Source of the DNA: an uncultured Porphyromonas sp. | GTDB lineage: Bacteria; Bacteroidota; Bacteroidia; Bacteroidales; Porphyromonadaceae | DNA length: 11,074 bases | NCBI GenBank assembly: GCA_947253195.1 | Contig: CAMXXM010000026.1 | Location: forward strand, 1-11,074 | Reading direction: 5' to 3' | Part shown: positions 4,945 through 11,074 of the stretch, piece by piece | Layout of the letters: every line of letters begins with the position of its first letter | How positions within the stretch are numbered: position 1 is the first letter of the stretch | Translations under genes and position numbers: made by a program | The notes under the pieces: generated by a model | Database searches by the model: none | The model's input: the letters and a program-made list of their open reading frames with translations, nothing else | Told to the model about the DNA's origin: nothing

Positions 4945-5096
4945 GTTTCAACTCACGCACCACGGAGGGTGCGACTGCTCGGACTTGCGTCCATAAAAAG
5001 CATGGTTTCAACTCACGCACCCCGGGGGGGTGCGAACACTTTTGTTTTTCCGAAAAAAACATAGTTTCAACTCACGCCCCCGCGCAAGGAGGCGAA
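4945..5096 (-). CRISPR. Cluster of three degenerate type I-C-like repeats
   Basis: R1 4945-4975, R2 5005-5036 and R3 5064-5096 share GTTTCAACTCACGC on the plus strand; starts are 60 and 59 bases apart. Read on the minus strand each is GTCGC/TTCGC, a stem, then GCGTGAGTTGAAAC, the form of type I-C repeats with their GTTGAAAC-type handle. Stems: CGCACC/GGTGCG (R1), CGCACCCC/GGGGTGCG (R2), CGCCTCC/GGGGGCG (R3). In R3 an A-U pair is replaced by C-G, and one pair is G-U only in the minus-strand RNA. A CATG or CATA plus A/T-run outside the core is also shared, leaving only about 20 unique bases between copies, shorter than normal spacers. No cas gene is in the window. This may be a relic array, but its own promoter and terminator suggest use. 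Confidence 0.6.
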
Positions 5097-5116
5097 ATGC
5101 TAACGCCTTAGCACGA

Positions 5117-5148
5117 CAAAGGTAGGGAGGATCTCCGAGACCGCCAAA
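5117..5148 (-). promoter_or_regulatory. Promoter P3 for the repeat RNA
   Basis: On the minus strand TTTG (5148-5145), 20 bases, TACCTTTG (5124-5117). The surrounding bases (GACAAAGGTA, then ATCTCCGA and ACCGCCAAA on the plus strand) resemble P2 (GACAAAGGTA, ATTATCCGA, ACGTCCAAA), so P3 is a third, more diverged copy of the same promoter. It lacks the palindrome found at the -33 elements of P1 and P2 and the CTTTG...CAAAG repeat at the start site, so it may escape their repressor. Start expected near 5110. Confidence 0.75.
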
Positions 5149-5152
5149 CGTG

Positions 5153-5185
5153 GGGCAACTATCCGGAAAAACCGAATAGTTGCCC
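5153..5185. repeat. Long hairpin behind promoter P3
   Basis: GGGCAACTAT (5153-5162) and CGG (5164-5166) pair with CCG (5172-5174) and ATAGTTGCCC (5176-5185) around loop AAAAA: 13 pairs and one C-A mismatch. It begins five bases behind the -33 element of P3. There is no T-run on either side, so an operator or a transcription barrier between the lysis operon and P3 is as likely as a terminator. Confidence 0.6.
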
Positions 5186-5197
5186 TCCCCCGCCTGA

Positions 5198-5220
5198 GTT
5201 ATTAAGGATTACTTAATTAC
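5198..5220. repeat. A/T-rich inverted repeat in the gap between the lysis operon and P3
   Basis: GT-T-ATTAAG pairs with CTTAAT-T-AC around GATTA (5207-5211), 8 of 9 positions. It may be an operator or host-factor site. The remaining bases 5186-5258 hold no gene that I can see. Confidence 0.35.
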
Positions 5221-5258
5221 TGCCTGCCTACTAAGCCTTACTCTCTAAGCTCCGAAAG

Positions 5259-5287
5259 GCAGTTGTCAAAGAATACTTGACAACTGC
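5259..5287 (-). terminator. Hairpin at the end of the late (tail/lysis) operon
   Basis: GCAGTTGTCAA (5259-5269) and TTGACAACTGC (5277-5287) pair perfectly over 11 bases around a 7-base loop. It overlaps by one base the TAG stop (5289-5287) of the last lysis gene. On the minus strand it is followed by CTTTCGG, a weak T-run, so it probably terminates the late transcript or protects its 3' end. Confidence 0.65.
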
Positions 5288-5691
5288 TATCGCTTGAGCT
5301 GGCGCACGAGGTAGCCCGCCCCAAATAGCCCCAGCACCACGACCGCACCACCGAGGAGCCACAGCCGTCTGTCTCGGTGCGTCCGATCCTCAGGTGGTAC
5401 TGCGGGGGCTCCCATCAGCACCGTGTCCCGCCTGACGACCAGCACGCTATCCACCTGCACCGCCCTCCGTCTCGTGCCGACCACCTCCCCCCGCTCCACG
5501 ACAGAGCGGATGGTGTCGCTTACGTAAGTGGTCGCCACCTCATACCGCCACACTATGCTCGCTGTGTCGCTCGCTCTCAGCGTCACGCTATCCCGCACCA
5601 GCGTATGGTGCTGCACCTCCGACCGCACCCCGCACCCCGTGAGGAGGAGGAGGAGGAGAAAAAGGCACCACGCCTCGATCTTAGTCGCCAT
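5287..5691 (-). CDS. Lipoprotein with C-terminal membrane anchor, probable u-spanin
   Basis: 134 residues. The N-terminus has a charged start (MATKIEAW), a hydrophobic stretch LFLLLLLLTGC and a lipobox with C20 as the lipidated residue; the C-terminus has one membrane segment (about 110-129, WLLGGAVVVLGLFGAGYLV) followed by RQLKR. The middle (25-105) is polar and charged with no Cys. A lipid anchor for the outer membrane plus a transmembrane anchor for the inner membrane in one chain is the layout of unimolecular spanins (as in phage T1 gp11), which join the two membranes in the last step of lysis. It is the last gene of the holin-muramidase-spanin order and overlaps the end of the muramidase gene by 11 bases. 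No sequence similarity to a known spanin is claimed; the call rests on topology and position. Confidence 0.75.
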   Translation of the reverse strand: MATKIEAWCLFLLLLLLTGCGVRSEVQHHTLVRDSVTLRASDTASIVWRYEVATTYVSDTIRSVVERGEVVGTRRRAVQVDSVLVVRRDTVLMGAPAVPPEDRTHRDRRLWLLGGAVVVLGLFGAGYLVRQLKR

Positions 5692-6109
5692 ACCTCAGCA
5701 TCTCAAAAGCTCCCTTGATCGCCCCCTCATCCCCCGGGCGACCGCACTCGACGAACGTCATAGCCTCCAGCAGCCGCACGACCACCGACTTATTACCGAG
5801 GTCGAGCGGCTCCGATGTAGGCAGGTGCCCCCTCTCGGAGACCGTCCGGATGTAGCGAGGGGTGTTGTTACCCACCTCCCCCGGCGGGCACCACCGTCCT
5901 ATCAGCTCCGTAAGGGTCGTGAGCCCATACCGCCGCTGATAGTTACGCAGGATCACGATAGCGGCTCGGTAGCCGTACTCACGGCTCGCAAAAATGGCAA
6001 ACCGCCCATCGCTCCCCGTCTGCCCCCTCCACCTGTTGCGGGGGTTATACTCGATGTTGAGGGGGTTATTGTTGCGCCACCCCCGGGGCTCACTCTTTGC
6101 CGTTGTCAT
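5681..6109 (-). CDS. Phage muramidase/endolysin, P5-like (structural protein P5 family)
   Basis: Peptidoglycan-degrading protein of the lysis cassette. From the ATG at 6109 it has 142 residues, and RGWRNNNPLNI (9-19) with WRGQ (27-30), RFAIFASREYGYRAA (36-50), ILRNYQRRYG (53-62) and RWCPPGE (72-78) then N-x-T-x-x-YI-x-x-V (82-90) are the marks of the family usually annotated as structural protein P5 or P5-like muralytic transglycosylase in Bacteroidales prophages. Glu or Asp as catalytic residue cannot be fixed by eye. The frame is open to an ATG at 6136, giving nine more residues; the 6109 start was chosen because MTTAKSEPRGWRNNNP is closest to the usual N-terminus and gives only a 20-base overlap with the holin. 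It has no signal peptide, so release depends on the holin. Confidence 0.85.
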   Translation of the reverse strand: MTTAKSEPRGWRNNNPLNIEYNPRNRWRGQTGSDGRFAIFASREYGYRAAIVILRNYQRRYGLTTLTELIGRWCPPGEVGNNTPRYIRTVSERGHLPTSEPLDLGNKSVVVRLLEAMTFVECGRPGDEGAIKGAFEMLRYGD

Positions 6110-6638
6110 TGTCTGTCGCTTTGCGCACGGGATCATCCTGCTCCCGCACCTTATTGATCATCTTAGTGAGGTCATCCGCCCCCTCCTTGCTGAGCCCCAT
6201 ATGGTGTAGCATAAGGGGCAGGATCTTGAGCGAGAGAGCGAGGTAAAGGAAAAGGAACCCCTTGCTTGAGGGAAAAGCCTTGCACATATTGCCGAGGATA
6301 TTGGAGAGGTACCAGTAGCTGATCGTCCAAGTGAGAAACTTAACCAGCACACCCGCCAAGCTCCCCTCTCCGAAAGAGCTGACGCAAAAGTGGACCAAGA
6401 GCACCATAATGCAGTAGGCGATGATCTTGTACACCGCGCGGAAAGCCTTGCGGAACTTGAACTCCTCCCGCCCTGTCCAGACATTGCCCGCCATGCCTCC
6501 AAAGACATCCGCAACTGCCATCACGATAAGGACGGTAAAGGCGTTACTCAGCGGCGAGAGGAAGCTTGCGACGAGGATCAGCACCGCCTGCAGCAGCCCC
6601 CTCACCCTCTCTCCGATGTCTGTCATCATAATAATCAT
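6090..6638 (-). CDS. Phage holin family protein
   Basis: 182-residue membrane protein in front of the endolysin gene. Hydrophobic segments lie at about 15-48 (LLQAVLILVASFLSPL, then AFTVLIVMAVADVFGGM), 68-88 (AVYKIIAYCIMVLLVHFCV), 97-117 and 127-145 (GFLFLYLALSLKILPLML), followed by a charged, cytoplasm-like tail KMINKVREQDDPVRKATDN. The pattern and the first segment with D44-x-x-G-G fit the toxin-secretion/phage-lysis holin family (holin 4 type). It would form the membrane lesions that release the muramidase. Start codons at 6638 and 6626 (M1 and M5) are both possible. It starts 11 bases after the tail-fibre stop and overlaps the endolysin start, consistent with one late transcript. Confidence 0.85.
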   Translation of the reverse strand: MIIMMTDIGERVRGLLQAVLILVASFLSPLSNAFTVLIVMAVADVFGGMAGNVWTGREEFKFRKAFRAVYKIIAYCIMVLLVHFCVSSFGEGSLAGVLVKFLTWTISYWYLSNILGNMCKAFPSSKGFLFLYLALSLKILPLMLHHMGLSKEGADDLTKMINKVREQDDPVRKATDNDNGKE

Positions 6639-6649
6639 TAATTAATAAA

Positions 6650-9600
6650 CTACATTGCTATAATCTGAAAGTAAACCGCCACGTCGTTGAGCGTGCTGTC
6701 GTCCGCCCCGAAGACGTAGACGTAGCCTACTCCGCCCTCTTGCGTAGCCGGTCCGAATGACACAAAGCGCGCCGAGTACCCCGGTCGGCTGTCCTGATCG
6801 GTGCCTTGGAAAACCAGCGTGTACTGATTTATCCACTCCGGCGGGAATGTCAGCTTGTACTTACCCTCCTCCAACCTCGAGCAGGAGAAGTCGCCCTGCG
6901 TGTACCTCCCGAACGACCGAGCGAGGAGCAGCCTCCCCGTAATGTCAAACTTGCCGTGCGCCAGCACCCTCGGCATTACCCTATCGTCAAAGTCACTGAT
7001 GTGCACACCTCTTTTCCCGAGGGTTATCCGTGCCCCCTCGTCGAGGATTATCTCGAGCCCATCGTCCATCGGGGTCATCCCTATGCGCGCTTTGGTACCC
7101 CTCCACCTGCCACCGGTGCGATCCTCAAAAGAAACAGCGTTGTTTGATATATGAGTAGCCGCCAGTCGATGATCTCGACCGGCGTTGGCAATCATAACCC
7201 AGCCACTCTTGTCTATCGCAAGATCTCCGAACTTTGCGCTCCCGTCGTAGTCGATGTAGGAGACGGCATTTTGGTCGGAGAGGGAGGAGACACCGGCGGC
7301 GAGCATATGCGCCCCCGGACCGTCCTGCCCGGACATATAAGAGGTGACGTTGCCTGAGCTGTTGGAGAGCCCGATGTACTTGGAGAGGATGAGCCCGCCC
7401 TCTATCTCCGTCTTGCCGTTGGCAACGGCGTCATAGATCCACCTGAGTTTATCGGGCAGGTCGGAGATGCTGAGCTTGCCCTGCTCGATCTGCTCCTTTG
7501 CCTGCTCGAGTGCGGCGATGGTCGTCTTGGCACTCGAGAGCCCCTGCTCTATCGCCTGTACCGCCGTCTCCCGATCCCTCCGCTCCTTGTCTATCGCCTG
7601 AGTGAGTGCGCCCTTGAGAGCGTCGTCCAGCTCCCCGGCACGCTTGACGGCATCGTCGTAGGCTTTCTGAGCCTTATCGATGGCGAGCTGCTCCGCTGCT
7701 GTTACCTTGCCGTCAGCGTATGCCTTGGACCTGGTCTCCGCCAGCTCCGCCTTGGCTCGAGCAACCGCCTCCATTGCCGCCTGCACGTCCTCGGGCGCAG
7801 GCGTCCATCCTAAGTCTCTGCCCCCGACACGGAGGTAGACATCCCTGACCTCGGAGGGGTATGTACCGAGATCTGAGGTGTCGGCGAGCCATCCCATTAT
7901 GCGTACGTGCTTGTCGAGCCGTGCTACCTTGCCGCTTGTCCAGATGTGGTGCCAGGTGCGCCCCTTAAGCCCTGTTACCGCCGAGACGATTATGTAGCGT
8001 CTGGAGCCATCCTTGTAGTTGTCCTTTTCATCCGTGTAAAAGAGGGTGGTCTTGACCTTATTGTCCGTCCGATCATTGGCAAAGTAGACGTCATAGCCGA
8101 TGTTGATCGGCACCTCCACGCCGACCGGGACGGCTCGGAAGAAGCCGTTGGCAAGCTTGAGTCTCCAAAGGGCTCTATTTGTATCCGTCTTAACCACATC
8201 GGCGGGAAAGTAATTTAGGCTACCGCTGCCAACCTCCACGACAGTGGCGTCGCGGATCGCCTCCTCGGCGACCTTGAGTGCTCGCTGGAAGTCTCGGAGT
8301 GCGCCCTTGTAGACGTTGTAGAGCCGCTCCGTCTCGGTCGCTTCCGCCTTGGTCGCCTTGCCGTCTGAGATGGCTTGCTTGATCTGATTGACGAGGTTGT
8401 CTTTCGCCCCCACAAGGGTGATCTTAGCGTCTCCGAGGGCGGTCTTGGGCGCACCGGCAAGCAGGGCATTTTGGTACACCCGCTCGTAGGCTCCGAAGGC
8501 ACTCGACCACATAGCCTCCACCTCGTTGATATAGGTCGCTATCGCCTTGCTCTCTACCTCGGTAATGATCCCATCCTTGTACGCTCCATCGACGTACCCC
8601 CTGAGGTTGTCGGTGGAGGTCTGTGCCTTGGTCGCCTGCTCCTTTGCTCTGTCTATCTCCGCCTGCACGTCCTCCGGTGCCGGTGTCCAGTCCGTCGCCA
8701 CCGTCCCCCGCTCGATTTTTGTCACAGCTTGTGGGAGGGCAAAGCATATACGGATGTAGGCGGTCTCTGCCGGTGGTGTCAGGGTCTTGGTGTAGCCGGG
8801 TGGCTGATAGGACCAGTCATACACCCAGCCGATAAATCGCTTATCCTTATCGTGGTAGTGTATTACCGGCATTCCTGTCCTGCCCTCCGGCACGGACTGG
8901 ATCCGATAGGTGATCGGTGTGGCTCCCTCCCACCTGTAGTAGGTTGGGTCGTAAACAAAGTCGCCATACTGCATCACCTTATATGCAGGGTCTCCAGCCT
9001 TGCGCCCGTGGTCGTCTACTCCATCGGTCTCTTTCATCTGACCAAAGAGATAGCCGGGGATCATCCGTGACATAATAGCGAGGTTTCTCCCTCCTACCTG
9101 TATCTCGGAGTCCATCTCCTTGGCACGCTTGACGGCATCCTCATAGGCTTTCTGAGCCTTGTCGATGGCGAGCTGCTCCGCCTGCGTCACCTTGCCGTCG
9201 GCATACGCTTTCGCCCGGGTCTCGGCTGCTGCCGCCTTGGCGTCGGCGGCGGCTATGAGTGCCTGCTCCTTGTCTGTGAGGATCTTGTCGGCGTATGCCT
9301 TGGTTCGGGTCTCGTGAGCGGCATCCTGCGCCTCGGCATACTCCTTCGCTGCCTTGAGGGTGTCGGCACTCGCCTGACTTGCCTTGGCGGCGGCATACGC
9401 TTCCCACGCCTGCTTGCTCTTTGCTTCGCTTGCCTTGAGGTCGGCATCGAGCTTTGCACTGTCGATGTACTTCAGCCGCTCCCCCCAGTGAGCCCCCACG
9501 TAGACATCGCTCGAGGAGCTCGCAAAGAGCATTGTACCCTTTTTATACACCTTGCCCCCAACGGTGGTATCGGCTGAGAGCACCCAGCTGTCACCCACGC

Positions 9601-10537
9601 TGTAGCGGGAGGGCTGTGTGTAGTAGGTGGTGCTCTTGCCGTCGGCGGTGGTCTGCGCCTTTGCCGCCACAGAGAGGGCTTTACTGATGAGGGTGTCGTG
9701 GATCTCCTGCCACTTATACTCAGTCGTATAGCGCCAAGACTTACCCATCCACTCCCCGCTCTCGTCCACGGAGGTGTAGGTGTCGCCGATGTGGCGGTAC
9801 TTATCTTGATTGGTGATCCACTCATTTTCCGGCCCCCTATCGGGGGCGGGCGCACCGGGGTAAAACCAGTTGCTCACCTCGTTATCGACCTGCTCCTGTA
9901 GCGAGGTGAGCGTCTTATTGATCTTGCCTAAGACCTCCGCCATCGCCGCCTGATCCTTGCCTGTGGACTGCCTGAGCCCCTCCAGTGCCTCCTCCAGCTC
10001 GGCACGGAGCTTGGTGGTAACATCCACCCGCACGACCTGCTCCTCGACGTATGTGCCAAAGAGCTTGTGCGTCACTCGGACAGGGTACTGCCCCGCCTCG
10101 GTCGGGATGTCGGTGAGGGTGGTGCTGCTCTTGGTCTCACCGCTGAGCTCCTTGCCCCTCCACGTCCACCTCCAGCCGTCTGCAGGGAGACCGGTCGTGA
10201 TGTCTTGCCCTCCGAGGGTGGCGGTGGCTGTGGCGGTGACGGCCTTTGCTCCGTCCGTGATGTCCAGCACCGGCTTATCCAGCCGGATGGAGAGGGTCAC
10301 CCCCTTGGCACTCACAATGCCGGAGAGCTCCCAGCCGTCACCCTCACCCGGGATGCCGGTGCCGGTGGTGGCTGTGTAGTAGAGCCCGTTGTAGATGACG
10401 GTGTCGCCCTTGGAGTAGGTCGTCTTTGGGTCATACGCCCCCTTACTCTCCCGTAGGAGAGTGGTGCCGGCGGGGCGCTCCACCGCCTTGATGATGCCCC
10501 GCTTGCTATTGATCTGATACTTATATCTCCTCGCCAT
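6650..10537 (-). CDS. Large tail-fibre/tail-tip protein with repeated coiled-coil and binding modules
   Basis: 1295-residue distal tail protein likely to contact the host cell. In order: a short CBM5/12-like module at about 35-72 (YDPKTTYSKGDTVIYNG, GWEL); an Ig-like beta domain at about 78-178; a coiled coil at about 180-220; a Trp/Tyr-rich part at about 225-350 (IGDTYTS, WRYTTEYKWQ, YSVGDSWVLS); Ala/Lys-rich coiled coil at about 355-475; a lectin-like domain from VGGRNLA (about 480) to TDWTPAPEDVQA (about 614-625); helices; a second lectin-like domain (about 770-905) ending LGWTPAPEDVQA; a second coiled coil (about 920-1040); then a C-terminal receptor-binding-like part (1050-1295). The block KAYADGKVT-AEQLAIDKAQKAY occurs twice. 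It follows the upstream gene with a 17-base overlap and precedes the holin by 11 bases. No chaperone or glycosidase motif is recognised. Confidence 0.9.
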   Translation of the reverse strand: MARRYKYQINSKRGIIKAVERPAGTTLLRESKGAYDPKTTYSKGDTVIYNGLYYTATTGTGIPGEGDGWELSGIVSAKGVTLSIRLDKPVLDITDGAKAVTATATATLGGQDITTGLPADGWRWTWRGKELSGETKSSTTLTDIPTEAGQYPVRVTHKLFGTYVEEQVVRVDVTTKLRAELEEALEGLRQSTGKDQAAMAEVLGKINKTLTSLQEQVDNEVSNWFYPGAPAPDRGPENEWITNQDKYRHIGDTYTSVDESGEWMGKSWRYTTEYKWQEIHDTLISKALSVAAKAQTTADGKSTTYYTQPSRYSVGDSWVLSADTTVGGKVYKKGTMLFASSSSDVYVGAHWGERLKYIDSAKLDADLKASEAKSKQAWEAYAAAKASQASADTLKAAKEYAEAQDAAHETRTKAYADKILTDKEQALIAAADAKAAAAETRAKAYADGKVTQAEQLAIDKAQKAYEDAVKRAKEMDSEIQVGGRNLAIMSRMIPGYLFGQMKETDGVDDHGRKAGDPAYKVMQYGDFVYDPTYYRWEGATPITYRIQSVPEGRTGMPVIHYHDKDKRFIGWVYDWSYQPPGYTKTLTPPAETAYIRICFALPQAVTKIERGTVATDWTPAPEDVQAEIDRAKEQATKAQTSTDNLRGYVDGAYKDGIITEVESKAIATYINEVEAMWSSAFGAYERVYQNALLAGAPKTALGDAKITLVGAKDNLVNQIKQAISDGKATKAEATETERLYNVYKGALRDFQRALKVAEEAIRDATVVEVGSGSLNYFPADVVKTDTNRALWRLKLANGFFRAVPVGVEVPINIGYDVYFANDRTDNKVKTTLFYTDEKDNYKDGSRRYIIVSAVTGLKGRTWHHIWTSGKVARLDKHVRIMGWLADTSDLGTYPSEVRDVYLRVGGRDLGWTPAPEDVQAAMEAVARAKAELAETRSKAYADGKVTAAEQLAIDKAQKAYDDAVKRAGELDDALKGALTQAIDKERRDRETAVQAIEQGLSSAKTTIAALEQAKEQIEQGKLSISDLPDKLRWIYDAVANGKTEIEGGLILSKYIGLSNSSGNVTSYMSGQDGPGAHMLAAGVSSLSDQNAVSYIDYDGSAKFGDLAIDKSGWVMIANAGRDHRLAATHISNNAVSFEDRTGGRWRGTKARIGMTPMDDGLEIILDEGARITLGKRGVHISDFDDRVMPRVLAHGKFDITGRLLLARSFGRYTQGDFSCSRLEEGKYKLTFPPEWINQYTLVFQGTDQDSRPGYSARFVSFGPATQEGGVGYVYVFGADDSTLNDVAVYFQIIAM
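7637..7739 (-). repeat. Internal coding repeat, copy B, of the tail-fibre gene
   Basis: About 103 bases nearly identical in DNA and protein to 9122-9224; encodes AYADGKVTAAEQLAIDKAQK and flanks (about residues 934-967). Shared third-codon positions suggest fairly recent duplication or gene conversion. Confidence 0.85.
9122..9224 (-). repeat. Internal coding repeat, copy A, of the tail-fibre gene
   Basis: Partner of 7637-7739; encodes AYADGKVTQAEQLAIDKAQK and flanks (about residues 438-472). Each copy ends a coiled coil near a lectin-like domain that ends with or begins near TPAPEDVQA, so the duplicated unit may be a whole helical-plus-lectin module, about 1485 bases apart. Confidence 0.85.
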
Positions 10538-11072
10538 GATAGTCCTCGCTCGATATAGTCTGTAAGTGTAGATTAGTCCTGTCAGCGTATAGATCCGCCG
10601 TGTAGCCTATGAGTATCGCCCTGTCGCCGTCGTAGTCGTAGTAGCACCCGCTGGGGGGCCCTGCGATACGGAGGGCGTACTCCTTACCCCGCACCCCGTA
10701 GACGGGATAGAGAGCGTCAAAGAGCCGCAGGGGGGTCATCCCGTGGCTGGGGGTGGCCCCCTTATAAGCCCACGCCGGTATGTCCGCCACGCCAGCCACA
10801 CGGGTATCGTAGGTGACGCTCTCCGTCACCTCGTCCGATAGGTAGGCGGTCACCTCGTAGCGTGCATCCTTGTCGTCGCTGTACATGATCGGCTGATTGA
10901 TCGTCACCTTGTCGATGAGGAGCGCATAGCCGACCGAGGCCATCATCAGTCCGACAGCCATGGCGACCATGTCGTCACCTCCACCGATGAGCAGGCCTGC
11001 CTGCTTGGTGGTGATGACTGACACCCTCCTGTAGACCGTTACCCTGATGCGCCTGTCGTCACCGACTCTCAT
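10521..11072 (-). CDS. Unknown phage protein upstream of the tail fibre (may continue past the window)
   Basis: 183 residues if the ATG at 11070-11072 is the start; the frame may extend beyond the edge, so the N-terminus is uncertain. I do not recognise the family. The first part is basic (RVGDDRRIRVTVYRRVSVIT), then comes a hydrophobic stretch at about 35-53 (MVAMAVGLMMASVGYALLI), followed by an Asp/Tyr-rich region with beta character (YEVTAYLSDEVTESVTYDTR, YYDYDGDRAILIGYTADLY). No Cys cluster or signal peptide is seen. Its stop overlaps the tail-fibre start by 17 bases, so the two are translated together. Position just before the fibre gene suggests a distal tail or tail-tip component or assembly protein; that is inference from gene order only. 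Confidence 0.65.
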   Translation of the reverse strand: MRVGDDRRIRVTVYRRVSVITTKQAGLLIGGGDDMVAMAVGLMMASVGYALLIDKVTINQPIMYSDDKDARYEVTAYLSDEVTESVTYDTRVAGVADIPAWAYKGATPSHGMTPLRLFDALYPVYGVRGKEYALRIAGPPSGCYYDYDGDRAILIGYTADLYADRTNLHLQTISSEDYHGEEI

Positions 11073-11074
11073 CC

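Larger units (their letters stand above)
4852..5110 (-). ncRNA. Phage non-coding RNA with three CRISPR-like repeats (P3 RNA)
   Basis: A transcript of about 259 bases is bounded by promoter P3 and the terminator at 4851-4891. No convincing gene lies in it: the frames that cross it read through the repeats and give the repeated peptides (such as VSTHAP and FNSRT) often produced by false translation of CRISPR repeats. It carries three repeats (R3, R2, R1 in transcript order), each a hairpin followed by GTGAGTTGAAAC and then A/CTATG plus a T-run. The segments between them also fold: GTTTTT/AAAAAC between R3 and R2, and GGAC-GCAA-GTCC (GNRA tetraloop) between R2 and R1. After R1 comes a tail containing a 16-base stretch complementary to the P1 and P2 leaders, then the terminator. 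Candidate roles: CRISPR-repeat mimic (RNA anti-CRISPR), phage mini-array, or trans-acting regulator. Ends are estimates. Confidence 0.65.
1795..11074. mobile_element. Prophage, integrase-proximal end (continues beyond the window)
   Basis: A tyrosine integrase immediately downstream of an intact tRNA, followed by a minus-strand series of control genes, a lysis cassette (holin, muramidase, spanin-like lipoprotein) and a long tail-fibre-like gene, identifies a temperate tailed phage integrated at the tRNA. Only the integrase end, control region, lysis and distal tail genes are in view; head, packaging and main tail genes and the other attachment site must lie to the right of 11074. The left boundary is set at the tRNA end by analogy with tRNA-integrated elements; the true core repeat cannot be defined without the other end. 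Confidence 0.9.

Noticed and set aside
4748..5062. Minus-strand frame of 104 codons across the repeat region
   Set aside because: It runs through the repeats, the P3 terminator and promoter P2; its repeated peptide (VRELKPC twice) comes from the repeats.
4945..5096. A normal active CRISPR array with captured spacers
   Set aside because: Repeats are degenerate and unequal in length, intervals are short and structured, and no cas genes are in the window; kept only as CRISPR-like.
4881..5111. Plus-strand frame of 76 codons over the repeats
   Set aside because: Gives FNSRT twice and VSTHAP once, the usual false translation of CRISPR-like repeats, and opposes the promoter and terminator direction.
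5528..6157. Long plus-strand frame over the lysis genes
   Set aside because: Composition is Arg/Pro/His-rich as in shadows; the minus strand holds the recognisable P5-like and lipoprotein genes.

Overview
The window looks like a chromosome/prophage junction from a GC-rich member of the order Bacteroidales, probably Porphyromonas-like; the genus is inferred and not proven. The evidence is the phylum-specific promoter signature (TTG or TTTG, about 20 bases, TAnnTTTG) at several places, a Bacteroidetes-type tyrosine integrase with an Arm-binding domain, and the lack of Shine-Dalgarno sequences in front of most genes.

Left flank (1-1794), plus strand, host chromosome: the C-terminal half of a TrkH-type potassium transporter, pdxH (pyridoxamine 5'-phosphate oxidase), a probable stand-alone structured small RNA with its own promoter and terminator (about 1508-1636), and a complete tRNA with anticodon CAT. 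The tRNA is followed by a hairpin with a T-run and then by an integrase gene, the usual layout of a tRNA-integrated prophage.

Prthe prophage end (about 1795-11074): the integrase (1959-3173, plus) faces a set of genes that all read on the minus strand. From right to left these are an unknown gene at the window edge, a 1295-residue tail-fibre-like protein, and a lysis cassette (holin, P5-like muramidase, lipoprotein with a C-terminal membrane anchor resembling a u-spanin) closed by a hairpin at 5259-5287. Further left is a control region: a promoter (P3) that drives a non-coding stretch with three degenerate CRISPR type I-C-like repeats and ends at a clear intrinsic terminator; a second promoter (P2) for a HARP-like small protein and an XRE-family regulator; and a third promoter (P1) for two small unknown proteins ending next to the integrase.

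The most interesting element is the P3 transcription unit (about 5110 to 4852, minus strand). Its repeats have the type I-C form (GTCGC..., hairpin, GTGAGTTGAAAC), their stems are kept by paired changes, and the segments between them are hairpin-like and too short and similar for ordinary spacers. The same RNA contains a 16-base stretch able to pair with an identical sequence lying a few bases upstream of the start codons of both the P1 and P2 operons. P1 and P2 share a duplicated promoter-leader of about 107 bases with a palindrome over the -33 element, and P3 shares the promoter core. Together this suggests a compact phage regulatory system: an XRE regulator, palindromic operators, and a repeat-containing RNA that could act as a CRISPR-repeat mimic (RNA anti-CRISPR), a mini-array, or a trans-acting regulator of the early genes. 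Function is inference; the promoters, repeats, terminator and complementarity are visible in the sequence.
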